Below, piece by piece: positions 8,197-16,426 of a DNA stretch of 64,000 bases. The translations under genes and the position numbers were made by a program. Origin of the DNA: Corynebacterium freneyi (lineage in GTDB: Bacteria; Actinomycetota; Actinomycetes; Mycobacteriales; Mycobacteriaceae); assembly GCF_030408835.1 (NCBI RefSeq), contig NZ_CP047357.1:682001-746000 (forward strand), written 5' to 3'. Each line of letters opens with the position of its first letter. The first letter of the stretch is position 1. The notes under the pieces were generated by a model. It was not told where the DNA came from and did not search any database. It saw only the letters and a program-made list of their open reading frames with translations.

Positions 8197-8580
8197 ATGG
8201 GCCGGGTACGCGCCCTCACCACCGTCTGGGCCGCCTGGGCATGGCTCACCGCCCTCGCCTACCTCAACGGCCCCGAAATCAGCCACCTCCAGCCCATCGT
8301 CGCCATGGTCGCACCCCAGTGGTGGTCATGGCTGTGGGCCACCGCCGCCGCCCTCCTCACACTCGGAATCCCCTCATGGCGATGGGCCGGCACCCTAAGA
8401 GTCGCCGGACTGGCCGCCACCGCAGCCCTGTCCACCGCATGGGCCGTATCGTTCATCCTCATGTGGGTCGACGGGGAAACCACCCGGGGGTGGGTGTCAG
8501 CAAAAAATTACGGGCTCACCGCAGCCCTTGCGATGGGTAGCGCGTGGTGGGTGGCATTCAAGGGGCGATTCGACCAATGA
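8197..8580 (+). CDS. Prophage lysis-region membrane protein
   Basis: This 127-residue Trp/Ala-rich protein has four likely membrane helices (about residues 5-25, 35-55, 65-95 and 105-122). The ATG at 8197 lies 4 nt after the putative holin stop, with GGAGG in the end of that gene. A second small membrane protein next to the holin is common in actinobacteriophage lysis cassettes, where it may be a co-holin or antiholin. There is no other motif to decide. Confidence 0.5.
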   Translation: MGRVRALTTVWAAWAWLTALAYLNGPEISHLQPIVAMVAPQWWSWLWATAAALLTLGIPSWRWAGTLRVAGLAATAALSTAWAVSFILMWVDGETTRGWVSAKNYGLTAALAMGSAWWVAFKGRFDQ

Positions 8581-8954
8581 ACCTCACGAATGAACTGATC
8601 ATCGGGCTGGCCACGGCTGCCGTCGGCGTTATTACTGGGCTGCTGGGGCTGCGTGGCAAGAAGGAGGAGTCTTCAACGACATCGCTGTCCACCATGCTTG
8701 CGGAGCAATCCAAGCGGATCGACTCCCTGTGGGCGCGGCTGGACTGCGTGGAGCAAGACTTGCGGGAAACTCGCCGGGAGCTCGCCGACGAACGCGAACA
8801 CGGGCATTCCCTCCGCCGCCTGCTGCAGGACGCTTTCGACTGGCTGCTGGAATGGTCATCATGGGCGTCGTCTGACCGGCGGCACGCCCCGCCGCAGCCT
8901 GACCTGAGGCTGATTGAGGAGGCCCTGGAGCGGGCCCGCAACCCGCCCGACTAG
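8577..8954 (+). CDS. Prophage membrane-anchored coiled-coil protein
   Basis: This is a 125-residue protein whose ATG at 8577 overlaps the previous TGA (ATGA). Residues ~5-22 form one membrane helix (IIGLATAAVGVITGLLGL). A cytosolic or periplasmic coiled coil follows (about 40-80, AEQSKRIDSLWARLDCVEQD and on), then a short Trp-rich segment. It resembles the small DUF2746-type proteins after holins in mycobacteriophages and may be a spanin-like or antiholin component. It is the last rightward gene of the prophage and is closed by a strong terminator. Confidence 0.5.
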   Translation: MNLTNELIIGLATAAVGVITGLLGLRGKKEESSTTSLSTMLAEQSKRIDSLWARLDCVEQDLRETRRELADEREHGHSLRRLLQDAFDWLLEWSSWASSDRRHAPPQPDLRLIEEALERARNPPD

Positions 8955-8960
8955 ACAACT

Positions 8961-8991
8961 GGCCCCCACCGTAATGGTGGGGGCCTTTTTT
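8961..8991 (+). terminator. Intrinsic terminator of the prophage late operon
   Basis: A perfect 10-bp stem (GGCCCCCACC / GGTGGGGGCC), a 5-base loop and six T form a textbook rho-independent terminator. It marks the end of the rightward tail-lysis transcript and faces the leftward cluster that ends at 9004. Confidence 0.9.
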
Positions 8992-9003
8992 CGTGCCTAG
9001 TGG

Positions 9004-9846
9004 CTACCCGTCGCGGCGCTTCCTCGCCCGCCGGATGGCGTAGTACACCGCACTCTCCGTCAGCCCCTCCACCTCCGCAATTTCCCGCACCGACTCACCG
9101 CCGTCCTTGCGACGGAGGAAATCATCATCACGGGCCCGCACCGCCGCCGCCGACGCGGCAGCGGCCTTCCCCGAGGACTCGCGACTCCGCGCCTTCCGTG
9201 CGCGCAGCACTGACTCCGGCAGCGGCATGCCGTACCGCTCGCGGGCACGCGAGACCGCCCCCGTCACCCATGACCGGGGCACCCCATCGGCGCGGGCGAT
9301 GTCGGCCAGCGATTCGCCGGCGTCCTCGCGGCTCGCCCATCCGAGGTCACGCTCGGTGTACTGATCCTCGGCTGCGCGTATCGCCGCGTCGACGGCGGCG
9401 GGATTCGGGCGGCGGTCGGGGCCGCGCTTGCGCAGGGACTCCTCGTCCCGGGCGTGCGACGCTGCCGTGGGGTCGCGGCGGGATTCCAGCCGCTTCCACG
9501 CCTCTGTGCCGACCCGCTCGGTGGCGTGACGTGACCTGGCGGCGGAGACATCCGGGGCGACCAGCGCGGTGCCCAAGGGCAGTCCGTGGCGGATTTTGTA
9601 CTCGCGGGCAGCCAAATCGTGGGCCCTACCGACGTGAGCCCCGACCGACCGGTACCAGCCGCCACACTCGTGGCACAGCACCCGATCACCGTCGACGTCG
9701 AGGACGCCGTAGCGCCCATGCCCGGACGGGGAGCCGACCTCCGGCTCAGCAAGATCACGCCCGGCGCGCTCGCGCTTGTAGTGCATCATGCACAGCCCCC
9801 GGGCGACGGCTTCACGGTCGCATCCGGGGGCGCGGCAGGTGGTCAT
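9004..9846 (-). CDS. Prophage Ros/MucR-like zinc-finger DNA-binding protein
   Basis: This is a 280-residue protein. Near residues 4-22 a Cys-rich knuckle (CRAPGCDREAVARGLCMMHY) can bind zinc. Residues ~57-95 read LCHECGGWYRSVGAHVGRAH followed by EYKIRHGLP, which is the C-x2-C...H...H Ros/MucR finger arrangement. Two similar helix-turn-helix stretches follow: LADIARADGVPRSWVTGAVS (around 190) and EIAEVEGLTESAVYYAIRRA (around 255), separated by a basic Ala-rich region. The start overlaps the previous gene by 4 nt (ATGA). It is probably a prophage transcription regulator or a DNA-binding accessory of an HNH-type enzyme. The target is unknown. Confidence 0.6.
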   Translation of the reverse strand: MTTCRAPGCDREAVARGLCMMHYKRERAGRDLAEPEVGSPSGHGRYGVLDVDGDRVLCHECGGWYRSVGAHVGRAHDLAAREYKIRHGLPLGTALVAPDVSAARSRHATERVGTEAWKRLESRRDPTAASHARDEESLRKRGPDRRPNPAAVDAAIRAAEDQYTERDLGWASREDAGESLADIARADGVPRSWVTGAVSRARERYGMPLPESVLRARKARSRESSGKAAAASAAAVRARDDDFLRRKDGGESVREIAEVEGLTESAVYYAIRRARKRRDG

Positions 9847-10241
9847 CGTCGGCCCTGTCGGATCTGGTCGATGCGGGCGCGGGTGACCCCGGCGGCGGCG
9901 GTGACGTCGACGACGCGCGCTCCGTGGGCGAGGGCCCGCTTCACCGCCTGGTTGCGGGTGTGCTCGGCGTCTTCGAGTGCGGTTTTCGCGGCGGCGACGG
10001 CGTCGGCGGCGTTTGCGACGTCGTCAAGCTCGCGGGTGCCGAAGTCGCCGGCACGCTGGGCGGAGGCGAAAGCGCCGGTGATGAAGTCAGCGTCGTCTTC
10101 GGTGATTGCGTCGCGGTCGATCTCGCGCCCGTCGACCGACTCGATTTGGGTGATGTAGGTCTCGACGGCTTCGGCGGCGAAGACGGTGTCGACGCCGTGC
10201 TTGTGGTGGATGGCGACGGCGATGGCGTGGGCGGTGGTCAT
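9843..10241 (-). CDS. Small prophage protein with C-terminal helix-turn-helix
   Basis: This is a 132-residue acidic protein starting at MTTAHAIAVAI, 5 nt after AAAAGGAC. It contains a long Ala-rich helix (about 70-105) and a terminal VVDVTAAAGVTRARIDQIRQ, which reads as a helix-turn-helix recognition unit of the type seen at the end of small phage regulators. It lies between the GNAT-like and zinc-finger genes and is translationally coupled to the latter. A longer upstream reading frame exists, but it crosses the ribosome site and is Pro/Arg-rich, so it was not used. The function is unassigned. Confidence 0.5.
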   Translation of the reverse strand: MTTAHAIAVAIHHKHGVDTVFAAEAVETYITQIESVDGREIDRDAITEDDADFITGAFASAQRAGDFGTRELDDVANAADAVAAAKTALEDAEHTRNQAVKRALAHGARVVDVTAAAGVTRARIDQIRQGRR

Positions 10242-10267
10242 TGGTCTTGTCCTTTTCGTGGTGGGGG

Positions 10268-10588
10268 TTAGGCAGCGGGCTGGTAGGCGTCGTCGGGGTC
10301 GATGGTGTCGAGGTGGTCGGTGGCTTCGGCCCATGCCTGCCCCTCCGGGGTGCGGTGCTCCTCGGGGGAGTGGTAGAGCTCGATGCCGTGGTCCTCGGCG
10401 TAATCGAGGAGGGCGGTGGCCAGGCCTTCGCGGCGGCGCGCGGGGATGGTCTCGATCTGCATGATCTGGCCGGTGGTGGGGTCGGCGTAGAGGGCGGAGA
10501 CGATCTCGCCGTTGTCGGCGGCCTCGATGATGATGTACTCGTCGGTCTCGTCGTAGTAGGTGCCGGTGCGGGTGGTGATGGTGGTCAT
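10268..10588 (-). CDS. Short GNAT-like acetyltransferase-fold protein
   Basis: This 106-residue protein starts at MTTITTRTGTY behind AAAGGAA. The part GQIMQIETIPARRREGLATALLDYAEDHG looks like the acetyl-CoA-binding motif A of the GNAT fold (R-x-x-G-x-A/G), with an upstream beta strand YIIIEAADNGEIVSALYAD. It is shorter than usual GNAT enzymes (~140-160), so it may be a minimal or inactive version of the sort found in actinobacteriophages. It is the first gene behind the leftward promoter/operator at 10622-10650. Confidence 0.5.
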   Translation of the reverse strand: MTTITTRTGTYYDETDEYIIIEAADNGEIVSALYADPTTGQIMQIETIPARRREGLATALLDYAEDHGIELYHSPEEHRTPEGQAWAEATDHLDTIDPDDAYQPAA

Positions 10589-10621
10589 TTTCTTTGTTCC
10601 TTTCTCTCTGTCTCTACGTAC

Positions 10622-10650
10622 AGTATGACATAGCGCGCTATGTATGTCTA
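10622..10650 (-). promoter_or_regulatory. Leftward prophage promoter with embedded operator palindrome
   Basis: Read on the minus strand, TAGACA (-35, 10650-10645) and CATACT (-10, 10627-10622) are separated by exactly 17 bp. The spacer holds the perfect 16-bp palindrome ACATAGCGCGCTATGT (10628-10643). A related half, CCGCTATGCG, lies just upstream (10652-10661). This is the expected layout for a promoter repressed by a dimeric prophage regulator. Confidence 0.55.
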
Positions 10651-10661
10651 GTCCGCTATGC

Positions 10662-10935
10662 GTGAAGTAGGTCACACCCTGTCCGCCGCGCGGAATCCAT
10701 CCCGCCGAGCTGCCGTCACCATCGGCCGCACGCCCCACCCCATTGGCTCACCACGGGCGCGCGGCCACGCCCCGGCGCACCCGCACCCCTCCCGACGGGA
10801 CCGCGCCGGGGCAGAGGGGCCGGTCCCGCACTGGTCCCGCAAGCCGCCCTAAAACTGGCTGAATCACCTGAGCCGACTGAACAGGCAAAACCCGCTGAAC
10901 TGCGGAAACATCGAAACCCCAGTACACTCACCACC
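10662..10935. other. Prophage-host border region without a recognised gene
   Basis: About 270 bp between the leftward promoter and a short ORF hold no convincing gene. The middle (10730-10860) is very GC-rich and full of C/G runs. I saw no tRNA end, integrase or clear direct repeat, so an attachment site cannot be placed, although the gene content changes from phage to host across this stretch. Confidence 0.4.
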
Positions 10936-11040
10936 ATGACCACATACAAGATCTACGCCGAATCCTTCAAGGGGGCCGACCACCTCAAGCAGGTGCAGGC
11001 CGAGGCGCAGGACGTCGTGTCCCAGGTCCTGGGGTCCTAG
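10936..11040 (+). CDS. Short ORF (34 aa) before the MauE/DsbA pair
   Basis: This ATG-started frame of 34 codons encodes a charged, amphipathic peptide (MTTYKIYAESFKGADHLKQV and a short tail). It ends 11 nt before the MauE-like gene. It may be a leader peptide, the remnant of a host gene cut by prophage insertion, or chance. There is no good ribosome site, although CACTCACCACC precedes it. Confidence 0.3.
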   Translation: MTTYKIYAESFKGADHLKQVQAEAQDVVSQVLGS

Positions 11041-11051
11041 GCGCAGCCGGG

Positions 11052-11492
11052 ATGAACGCCGCGATCAGCGCCATCGCCCGCTTCGGGCTCGCCGCCGTCT
11101 GGCTGTGGTCCGGGACGGTGAAGTTGCTCAACCCGCTCGACAGCCGTCAGGCGATCGCCGCCTACGAGCTGTTGCCCGGCGGGATGATCGACTTCCTCGC
11201 CGTCGCCTTGCCGGCGGTGGAGCTGATCCTGGGGTTGATGCTGCTGATCGGCGTGTTCCTGCGGTGGGCGGCCGTGGCGTCGGCGATCATCCTGGCCGGC
11301 TTCATCGTCGGCGTCGGGTCCGCGTGGGCGCGGGGGCTGAGCATCGACTGCGGGTGCTTCGGCGGGGGAGGGTACGACGCCGACGCCGGCCCGGCCTCCT
11401 ACCTGACGTCGATCGGCCGCGACCTGGTGTTCCTGGCGATGGCCGCCTGGACCGCGTGGCGGCCGTTCGAGCGGTTCGCGGTGCGCCCCTAA
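11052..11492 (+). CDS. MauE/DoxX-family membrane redox protein
   Basis: This 146-residue integral membrane protein has four hydrophobic helices (about residues 5-25, 42-68, 70-92 and 115-135) and the motif SIDCGCFGGGG between helices 3 and 4. This is the paired-Cys hallmark of the MauE branch of the DoxX family. In actinobacteria these proteins are thought to work with extracytoplasmic thioredoxin-like oxidases. The next gene encodes such a protein, which supports a joint role in disulfide formation outside the membrane. It is the first clearly host-like gene to the right of the prophage. Confidence 0.75.
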   Translation: MNAAISAIARFGLAAVWLWSGTVKLLNPLDSRQAIAAYELLPGGMIDFLAVALPAVELILGLMLLIGVFLRWAAVASAIILAGFIVGVGSAWARGLSIDCGCFGGGGYDADAGPASYLTSIGRDLVFLAMAAWTAWRPFERFAVRP

Positions 11493-11587
11493 GTCGGGGA
11501 TCGCGGACGTTGACGTGTCCGGAAACACTGCCGGACATGGTGCGTGACGGGGTGACCTGCGCGACCGTGCCCGCTATCGTGTGATCC

Positions 11588-12319
11588 GTGAGCCAGAAAA
11601 TCAAGAATCCGAATGAGAAGGGCTCCGGCTTCATCGTCGGCATCATCGCCCTCATCGCCATCGTCGCCGTGGTCATCGGCGTCGTCCTGTACATGGGGCG
11701 CAACCAGCCGATCGAGGGCCTGCCGGACGAGGACGTGTCTTTTACGGTGCAGTACGACGGCGACGTCGTCCGGCTCGCCTCCGACGACGCGGCCGATGAC
11801 GCCGTGGTCGCCGAGGTCTACGAAGACTACTCCTGCTCCTACTGCGCCGAGATGGCTCAAGGTGGCCACGACGATGAGCTGCAGGCGCTCAACGACGGCG
11901 AGCTCGTCGTCGAGTACCGGACGCTGAACTTCCTCGATCGGGGCAACGAGGGCCACTCCACCCGGTCCCTCGCTCTGATGCAGCGCATCGCGCAGACCGG
12001 CGACGCCCGTCTCTACTGGAACGTCCACACCCTGCTGATGTCGGACATCCAGGAGGCGGCGTCGTGGGACGATGAGCAGCTGGCCGAGCGACTCAAGATG
12101 ATGGACGCGCCGTCCGACCTGGTCGACGACGTGCGCAACGGCCTGGATCTCGCCGACGCGGTCAAGGTCGGCGACGCCAACGGCAAGCGGCTGGAGGGCA
12201 TCATCGGTTCGGTGTCCTCGCCCCACGTCATCGTCGACGGCAAGGACATCCTGGAAAACGCCCAAGCGGGCGGTCTGGGCGATTGGGTCAACCTCGCGCT
12301 CGAGGCCGGCAAGGCCTAG
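11588..12319 (+). CDS. Membrane-anchored DsbA-like thiol-disulfide oxidoreductase
   Basis: This is a 243-residue protein. Residues ~15-37 form one N-terminal membrane anchor, so the rest lies outside the membrane. The DsbA/thioredoxin_4 domain carries the active site EDYSCSYC (about residue 80) and the cis-Pro region SSPHVIVDG near 215. It would introduce or reshuffle disulfides in exported proteins, perhaps re-oxidised through the MauE-like neighbour. The GTG at 11588 is preceded by TATCGT at 11575-11580 and no ribosome site, consistent with a leaderless transcript. Confidence 0.8.
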   Translation: MSQKIKNPNEKGSGFIVGIIALIAIVAVVIGVVLYMGRNQPIEGLPDEDVSFTVQYDGDVVRLASDDAADDAVVAEVYEDYSCSYCAEMAQGGHDDELQALNDGELVVEYRTLNFLDRGNEGHSTRSLALMQRIAQTGDARLYWNVHTLLMSDIQEAASWDDEQLAERLKMMDAPSDLVDDVRNGLDLADAVKVGDANGKRLEGIIGSVSSPHVIVDGKDILENAQAGGLGDWVNLALEAGKA

Positions 12320-12362
12320 CGCACGCCTCTCGCACGGTGCTTTGTTCGTGCGGGGGATACGA

Positions 12363-12399
12363 CGGCCACCTGGGGATTTGGGTATTCCCCGGGTGGCCG
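12363..12399 (+). terminator. Hairpin after the DsbA-like gene
   Basis: A long near-perfect stem, CGGCCACCTGGGGA paired with TCCCCGGGTGGCCG, has a ~9-nt loop. It is followed by GTGTAATTT rather than a T run, so it is a probable but not ideal terminator. Confidence 0.5.
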
Positions 12400-12471
12400 T
12401 GTAATTTACAGGGAGTCCGAAGCGAGCGCCGGAAGGTGCCCTGCGGAGGAAGACGCTTCGAGCGTGAATAC

Positions 12472-12544
12472 GGGGCTATGGCGCAGCTGGTAGCGCACCA
12501 CACTGGCAGTGTGGGGGTCAGGGGTTCGAGTCCCCTTAGCTCCA
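12472..12544 (+). tRNA. tRNA-Ala (GGC), copy 1
   Basis: The 73-nt cloverleaf has acceptor GGGGCTA/TAGCTCC, an anticodon loop CTGGCAG giving GGC, and a T arm AGGGG-TTCGAGT-CCCCT. The 3' CCA is not encoded here (ACTGG follows). The body is identical to the second copy 135 bp downstream. Confidence 0.95.
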
Positions 12545-12606
12545 CTGGAAAGCGGTTCTCCGTTTTCCTGTGGCTGCGGGGTGACCGCGGAAACACAATT
12601 TGATAC

Positions 12607-12682
12607 GGGGCTATGGCGCAGCTGGTAGCGCACCACACTGGCAGTGTGGGGGTCAGGGGTTCGAGTCCCCTTAGCTCCACCA
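12607..12682 (+). tRNA. tRNA-Ala (GGC), copy 2, CCA encoded
   Basis: The sequence is identical to copy 1 over the whole tRNA body and a few upstream bases (ATACGGGGC). Here the discriminator A is followed by CCA in the DNA. A strong terminator follows at once, so both copies are probably transcribed together. Confidence 0.95.
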
Positions 12683-12687
12683 TGACG

Positions 12688-12731
12688 GCGGGGCCGCATC
12701 CGGGATCGACGGATGCGGCCCCGCCTTTTTT
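12688..12731 (+). terminator. Terminator of the tRNA-Ala pair
   Basis: A perfect 14-bp stem (GCGGGGCCGCATCC / GGATGCGGCCCCGC) with a 9-nt loop is followed by CTTTTTT. Confidence 0.9.
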
Positions 12732-12851
12732 CGTGCGCTTTTTGCCGGGGGCTGGAACCCGTGCCCCCACCCGTGGGATCTTATGCGGGCGGATCCCGCT
12801 GCGCAACGGTGTTCGGGGGTGGGTCTGCGGGAAAGTCCGGTTGGTGGAACA

Positions 12852-13289
12852 ATGGGCGTCATGAGCGAAAACAATGACGTGATCCGGAAGCTGTCCGACG
12901 AGGAGTCCCTCGAGCTGCTGTCGACCAAGACCTTCGGCCGTCTGGTCGTCCGTCGCAAGGACGACATGGATCTGTTCCCGCTGAACTACGTCGTCCACGA
13001 GGGCAACATCTACTTCCGCACTGCGGAGGGTTCGAAGCTGTTCTCCCTCACCCTGAACGATGACGTGCTGTTCGAGGCCGACCATGTCGACGCCGAAGCC
13101 CAGGAGGCCTGGTCCGTCATCGTCAAGGGCAGTGCCCGTGCGTTGACGTCGACCTCCGACATCGAGAAGGCCGACGAGCTGCCGCTGAAGCCGTGGCTGC
13201 CGACCCTGAAGTACAACTACGTGGTGGTCACGCCGGAGGACATCTCCGGCCGCAAGTTCCACCTGGGCGACGAGCCCGAGCGCTACTAG
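12852..13289 (+). CDS. Pyridoxamine-5'-phosphate-oxidase-like flavin split-barrel protein
   Basis: This is a 145-residue cytosolic protein. The segments FGRLVVRRKDDMDLFPLNYV, NIYFRTAEGSKLFSLT, DDVLFEADHVD and WSVIVKGSARAL are the successive strands of the FMN/F420-binding split barrel (the PNPOx-like family of actinobacteria). Such proteins reduce unknown quinone-like or haem-derived substrates, or act as flavin sensors. The C-terminus ends KFHLGDEPERY. The ATG at 12852 was chosen; a second ATG at 12861 is equally possible. The gene stands alone between the tRNA terminator and a TetR gene. Confidence 0.7.
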   Translation: MGVMSENNDVIRKLSDEESLELLSTKTFGRLVVRRKDDMDLFPLNYVVHEGNIYFRTAEGSKLFSLTLNDDVLFEADHVDAEAQEAWSVIVKGSARALTSTSDIEKADELPLKPWLPTLKYNYVVVTPEDISGRKFHLGDEPERY

Positions 13290-13359
13290 CGTCTCGGTCG
13301 CCGGGCCGGTTTCGCCGAAATCGGCCCGCATGGCCGTTTTCGGGGCTACCCTCCGATTT

Positions 13360-13950
13360 GTGACCAGCATCATAAACAGTCCGGAGGGTGATGCTCCCAT
13401 GTCCGAGGCACGCGAGCACGAGAGCACCATCGCCGCTCCCGGCCAGCATTCTCCGCGCGTCCAGCACATCTTGGACGAGGCGCGGACGATGCTGCGCGAG
13501 TCCGGCTGGCGCAATGTCAGCATGCGCCGTCTCGCGGCCCGGCTCGACGTGAAGGCCCCGTCGCTGTACAAGCACATCACGGGCAAGGACGAGCTGTACC
13601 GGCTGCTTCTCGACGAGACCCTCCGCAACCTCGGCGGGGCGTTGCATGCCGCCGTGGCCGAGGACCCGTGCCCCCGGTCGCTGTTGAAGGCCTACCGCCG
13701 GGCCGCGTCGGCGGATCCGCACGGGTACCGGCTGATCAGCCGCACCCGCGTGGTGAACATGGTCGAGCCGACCGAATTGGACCGCTGGATCCGCGAGCCG
13801 TTCACCCTGGTGACGGGCGACGAGGCCCGCGGCCTGGCGCTGTGGGCCTTCGCCCATGGCCTGGTCACCGCGGAACTGGTCCAGGATTCCGGGCACACGG
13901 CCGACCCGGTGTGGGCCGCCGGCGCCGACGCGTTCGCGCCGGAGAACTAG
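13360..13950 (+). CDS. TetR/AcrR-family transcriptional regulator
   Basis: This is a 196-residue regulator. The N-terminal HTH (about residues 45-75) reads [20 protein letters not shown] followed by [14 protein letters not shown], a standard TetR DNA-binding domain. The C-terminal half has the WHG-type ligand domain ([15 protein letters not shown]). The GTG at 13360 lies exactly 7 nt after TACCCT, the same arrangement as several leaderless genes here; the ATG at 13399 behind GGAGGG is the alternative. It converges with nadE, and the two share the four bases CTAG as stops. The target is unknown. Confidence 0.75.
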   Translation: MTSIINSPEGDAPMSEAREHESTIAAPGQHSPRVQHILDEARTMLRESGWRNVSMRRLAARLDVKAPSLYKHITGKDELYRLLLDETLRNLGGALHAAVAEDPCPRSLLKAYRRAASADPHGYRLISRTRVVNMVEPTELDRWIREPFTLVTGDEARGLALWAFAHGLVTAELVQDSGHTADPVWAAGADAFAPEN

Positions 13951-14804
13951 CGGCGCCACCAGGCCTGCGAGGGGCCCGGGGGAACGGTCCTCTTGTGGCG
14001 GCTGATGCGCCACAGGTGCTCGATGCGCGCCGCATCCGCGTCGGAGACGTCGCGGCCCTCCAGGTAGGCGTCGATCGCCGCGTAGGTGACGCCGAGGGCG
14101 ACCTCGTCGGGAAGCGAGGGGCGGTCTTCTTCCAGGTCGGCGGTGGGCACCTTCGTCCACGTCGACTCCGGGGCGCCGAGATGTTCGAGCAGTCGCGCTC
14201 CCTGGCCCTTGGTCAGCCCCTCCAACGGCACGAGGTCCACGCCACCGTCGCCATGCTTGGTGTAGAAACCGGTGACGGATTCCGCCGCATGGTCGGTGCC
14301 CACAACCAGCAGGCCGCGCTCGCCGGCGATGGCGTACTGGGCGATCATGCGCTGCCGGGCCTTGACGTTTCCTTTGTTGAAGTCGCCGAGACCGCCGATG
14401 TGCAGCGCCTCCGACACCGCGATGTTCATCGCGGCGGTCGCCGGTTCGATGTCCACGGTCACCGACTCGTCGGGGGCGATGAAACGCAGCGCGGTCTGGG
14501 CGTCGTCTTCGTCGGACTGGACACCGTGGGGCAGCCGCACCGCGATGAACACCGGGGTCGCCGTGCCATCGGCGTCGGCTGTTTCGGCGCGCACCCGCTC
14601 CACCGCCATCTGGGCGAGCTTGCCGGCCAGGGTCGAATCCTGCCCGCCGGAGATGCCGAGGACGTATCCGCGGGCGCCGGTGGCGGCGAGGTAGTCGACC
14701 AGGAAATTCACGCGCGCCTCGACTTCGGCGGCGGGGTCGATGTCGGGGGAGACGTGCAATTCGGCGATGATGCGTTCGCGGAGGCCGTCCGTCGGGGTGT
14801 TCAT
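13947..14804 (-). CDS. nadE: NAD synthetase (ammonia-dependent type)
   Basis: This 285-residue enzyme would convert nicotinate adenine dinucleotide to NAD using ATP and ammonia, the last step of NAD synthesis. The P-loop of the N-type ATP pyrophosphatase is visible as [17 protein letters not shown] (about residue 52-68). Later motifs include [35 protein letters not shown] (residues ~150-190) and a C-terminal HKRTVPPGP. There is no glutaminase domain, so ammonia is the likely donor. The start ATG at 14804 lies 6 nt after TACCCT on the same strand, which supports a leaderless message. pncB at 27.5 kb belongs to the salvage arm of the same pathway. Confidence 0.93.
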   Translation of the reverse strand: MNTPTDGLRERIIAELHVSPDIDPAAEVEARVNFLVDYLAATGARGYVLGISGGQDSTLAGKLAQMAVERVRAETADADGTATPVFIAVRLPHGVQSDEDDAQTALRFIAPDESVTVDIEPATAAMNIAVSEALHIGGLGDFNKGNVKARQRMIAQYAIAGERGLLVVGTDHAAESVTGFYTKHGDGGVDLVPLEGLTKGQGARLLEHLGAPESTWTKVPTADLEEDRPSLPDEVALGVTYAAIDAYLEGRDVSDADAARIEHLWRISRHKRTVPPGPSQAWWRR

Positions 14805-14866
14805 GGCCCCAGGGTACGTCGGTGTCAGCGGGCACGTCGGCGCGTCGTCCGCGCACGTGGGGTGGC

Positions 14867-16252
14867 ATGATTGCCGACGTGAACGATGCACGAACCTCCC
14901 ACGGCTCCGGCCGCGCCATCGCCGTCGCGGTGATCGCGGCCCTCGGCGGCCTTCTCTTCGGCTACGACACCGGAGTCATTTCCGGGGCGCTGCTGTTCAT
15001 TCAGCGGTCCTTCGAGTTGACGGCGGCGCAGGAGTCGACGGTCACCGCGATGCTGTTGGTCGGCGCGGCCCTCGGCGCCTTCACGGGTGGCCGGGTCGCC
15101 GACGCGATCGGCCGTCGGGCGACGGTGCTCATCGGTGCGGTCGGTTTCATCGTCGGCAGCCTGTGGTGCGCGGCGGCGGGGTCGGCGTTCGAGCTCGGCG
15201 CGGCGCGCACGCTGCTGGGCGTGTGCATCGGCGGGGTGTCGATCGTGGTGCCCATGTACATCTCCGAGATGTCGCCGCCGCACATTCGCGGCCGGCTGGT
15301 CAGCCTCAATTCGCTGATGATCGTCATCGGTCAGCTCGTCGCGTTCCTCACCAACTCGGCGTTGGCGGAGTCGGGGTCGTGGCGGTGGATGCTGGGCCTG
15401 GGGGCGGTGCCGGCGGTGGTGCTGCTCGTCGGCATGCTGCTGTTGCCGGATACTCCGGCTTACCTGTTGCGCCGCGACAAGCGCGAGCGTGCGCTGGAGG
15501 TTTTGCGTGACATGCACGGCCCGCAGGCGGAGCTTTCCGACGTCGAGATCGCGGAAGGGTCGATGAGCGAGGAGCAGCGGGCGGCGGAGCGGGCGGCGTT
15601 GAAGGTGCCGTGGATTCGCCGTGCGGTGATCATCGCGATGTGCATCGGCGTCACGCAGCAGGTCACGGGCGCCAACGCGATCATGTACTTCGCCCCGACG
15701 ATGATGAACAAGGTCGGCCTGTCGGCGGAGAACTCGGTGTACACGTCGATCCTCATCGGCACGGTGTCGGTCATCGCCTGTGCGGTGGGCATGAGCATCA
15801 TCGACCGCATCGGCCGGCGGAGGATGCTCATCATCGGCCTGACCGGCTGCGCGGCGTCGTTGACGACGCTGGCCCCGGTCTATGCGATGGCCGCGGATTC
15901 GCGGGGCGGTGCCATGGCGGCTCTTGGCCTGATGACCGTGTTCATCGCGTTCCAGCAGGCGGCGGTGTCGGTGGCCACGTGGCTGCTCATATCCGAGATC
16001 GTCCCGGCGGAAGTCCGCGGTGCGGGCATGGGGTTGGCGGGCCTGGCGCTGTGGGCCGCGAACTGGTTCGTCGCCCAGTCCTTCCTGCCCATGGTCGAGG
16101 CGTGGGGAGGGTCGTGGTCGTTCCTTTTCTTCGCGGTCACCGGCGCGATGGCGTTGGCGTTCACGTGGAAGATGGTGCCGGAAACCACCGGCCGTTCCCT
16201 GGCGGAGGTCGGCGCCGAGCTGCGCGCCGCCGGATCCGGGCGACGCGGGTGA
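14867..16252 (+). CDS. MFS sugar:proton symporter
   Basis: This is a 461-residue inner-membrane protein with 12 predicted helices of the sugar porter family. Diagnostic motifs include [18 protein letters not shown] in helix 1, [17 protein letters not shown] after helix 2, [20 protein letters not shown] between helices 4 and 5, [19 protein letters not shown] in the central loop, [20 protein letters not shown] in helix 7, and [11 protein letters not shown] at the end. These place it with hexose, pentose or inositol importers. The substrate cannot be told from the sequence. The start ATG at 14867 lies 63 bp from divergent nadE. Confidence 0.85.
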   Translation: MIADVNDARTSHGSGRAIAVAVIAALGGLLFGYDTGVISGALLFIQRSFELTAAQESTVTAMLLVGAALGAFTGGRVADAIGRRATVLIGAVGFIVGSLWCAAAGSAFELGAARTLLGVCIGGVSIVVPMYISEMSPPHIRGRLVSLNSLMIVIGQLVAFLTNSALAESGSWRWMLGLGAVPAVVLLVGMLLLPDTPAYLLRRDKRERALEVLRDMHGPQAELSDVEIAEGSMSEEQRAAERAALKVPWIRRAVIIAMCIGVTQQVTGANAIMYFAPTMMNKVGLSAENSVYTSILIGTVSVIACAVGMSIIDRIGRRRMLIIGLTGCAASLTTLAPVYAMAADSRGGAMAALGLMTVFIAFQQAAVSVATWLLISEIVPAEVRGAGMGLAGLALWAANWFVAQSFLPMVEAWGGSWSFLFFAVTGAMALAFTWKMVPETTGRSLAEVGAELRAAGSGRRG

Positions 16253-16275
16253 GCCGTGGGCCCGGTGGGGGAGTT

Positions 16276-16304
16276 TTGTGGTTGCGGGGGCCGTTGGGTA
16301 ACAT
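16276..16304 (+). promoter_or_regulatory. Candidate promoter of rpmJ
   Basis: TTGTGG and TAACAT are separated by 17 bp, about 120 bp upstream of the L36 start. The 5' leader is GC-rich. No Zur-type box was recognised. Confidence 0.4.
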
Positions 16305-16426
16305 GGCCGTTCGTGTCGTGGCGCCGTTGATCGGCGTCACCGGGTTGTCGCATCTTCCGCCGCGTTAACGCAGGCGTGGCGCGGCCCGCCACCGCCCTCA
16401 GGAGCCGAGAAGAAAGGAGCGCCCGA

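Noticed and set aside
12783..12851. Upstream extension of the split-barrel protein gene
   Set aside because: The extra residues run into the region after the tRNA terminator and do not look coding; ATG 12852 or 12861 gives the family start.
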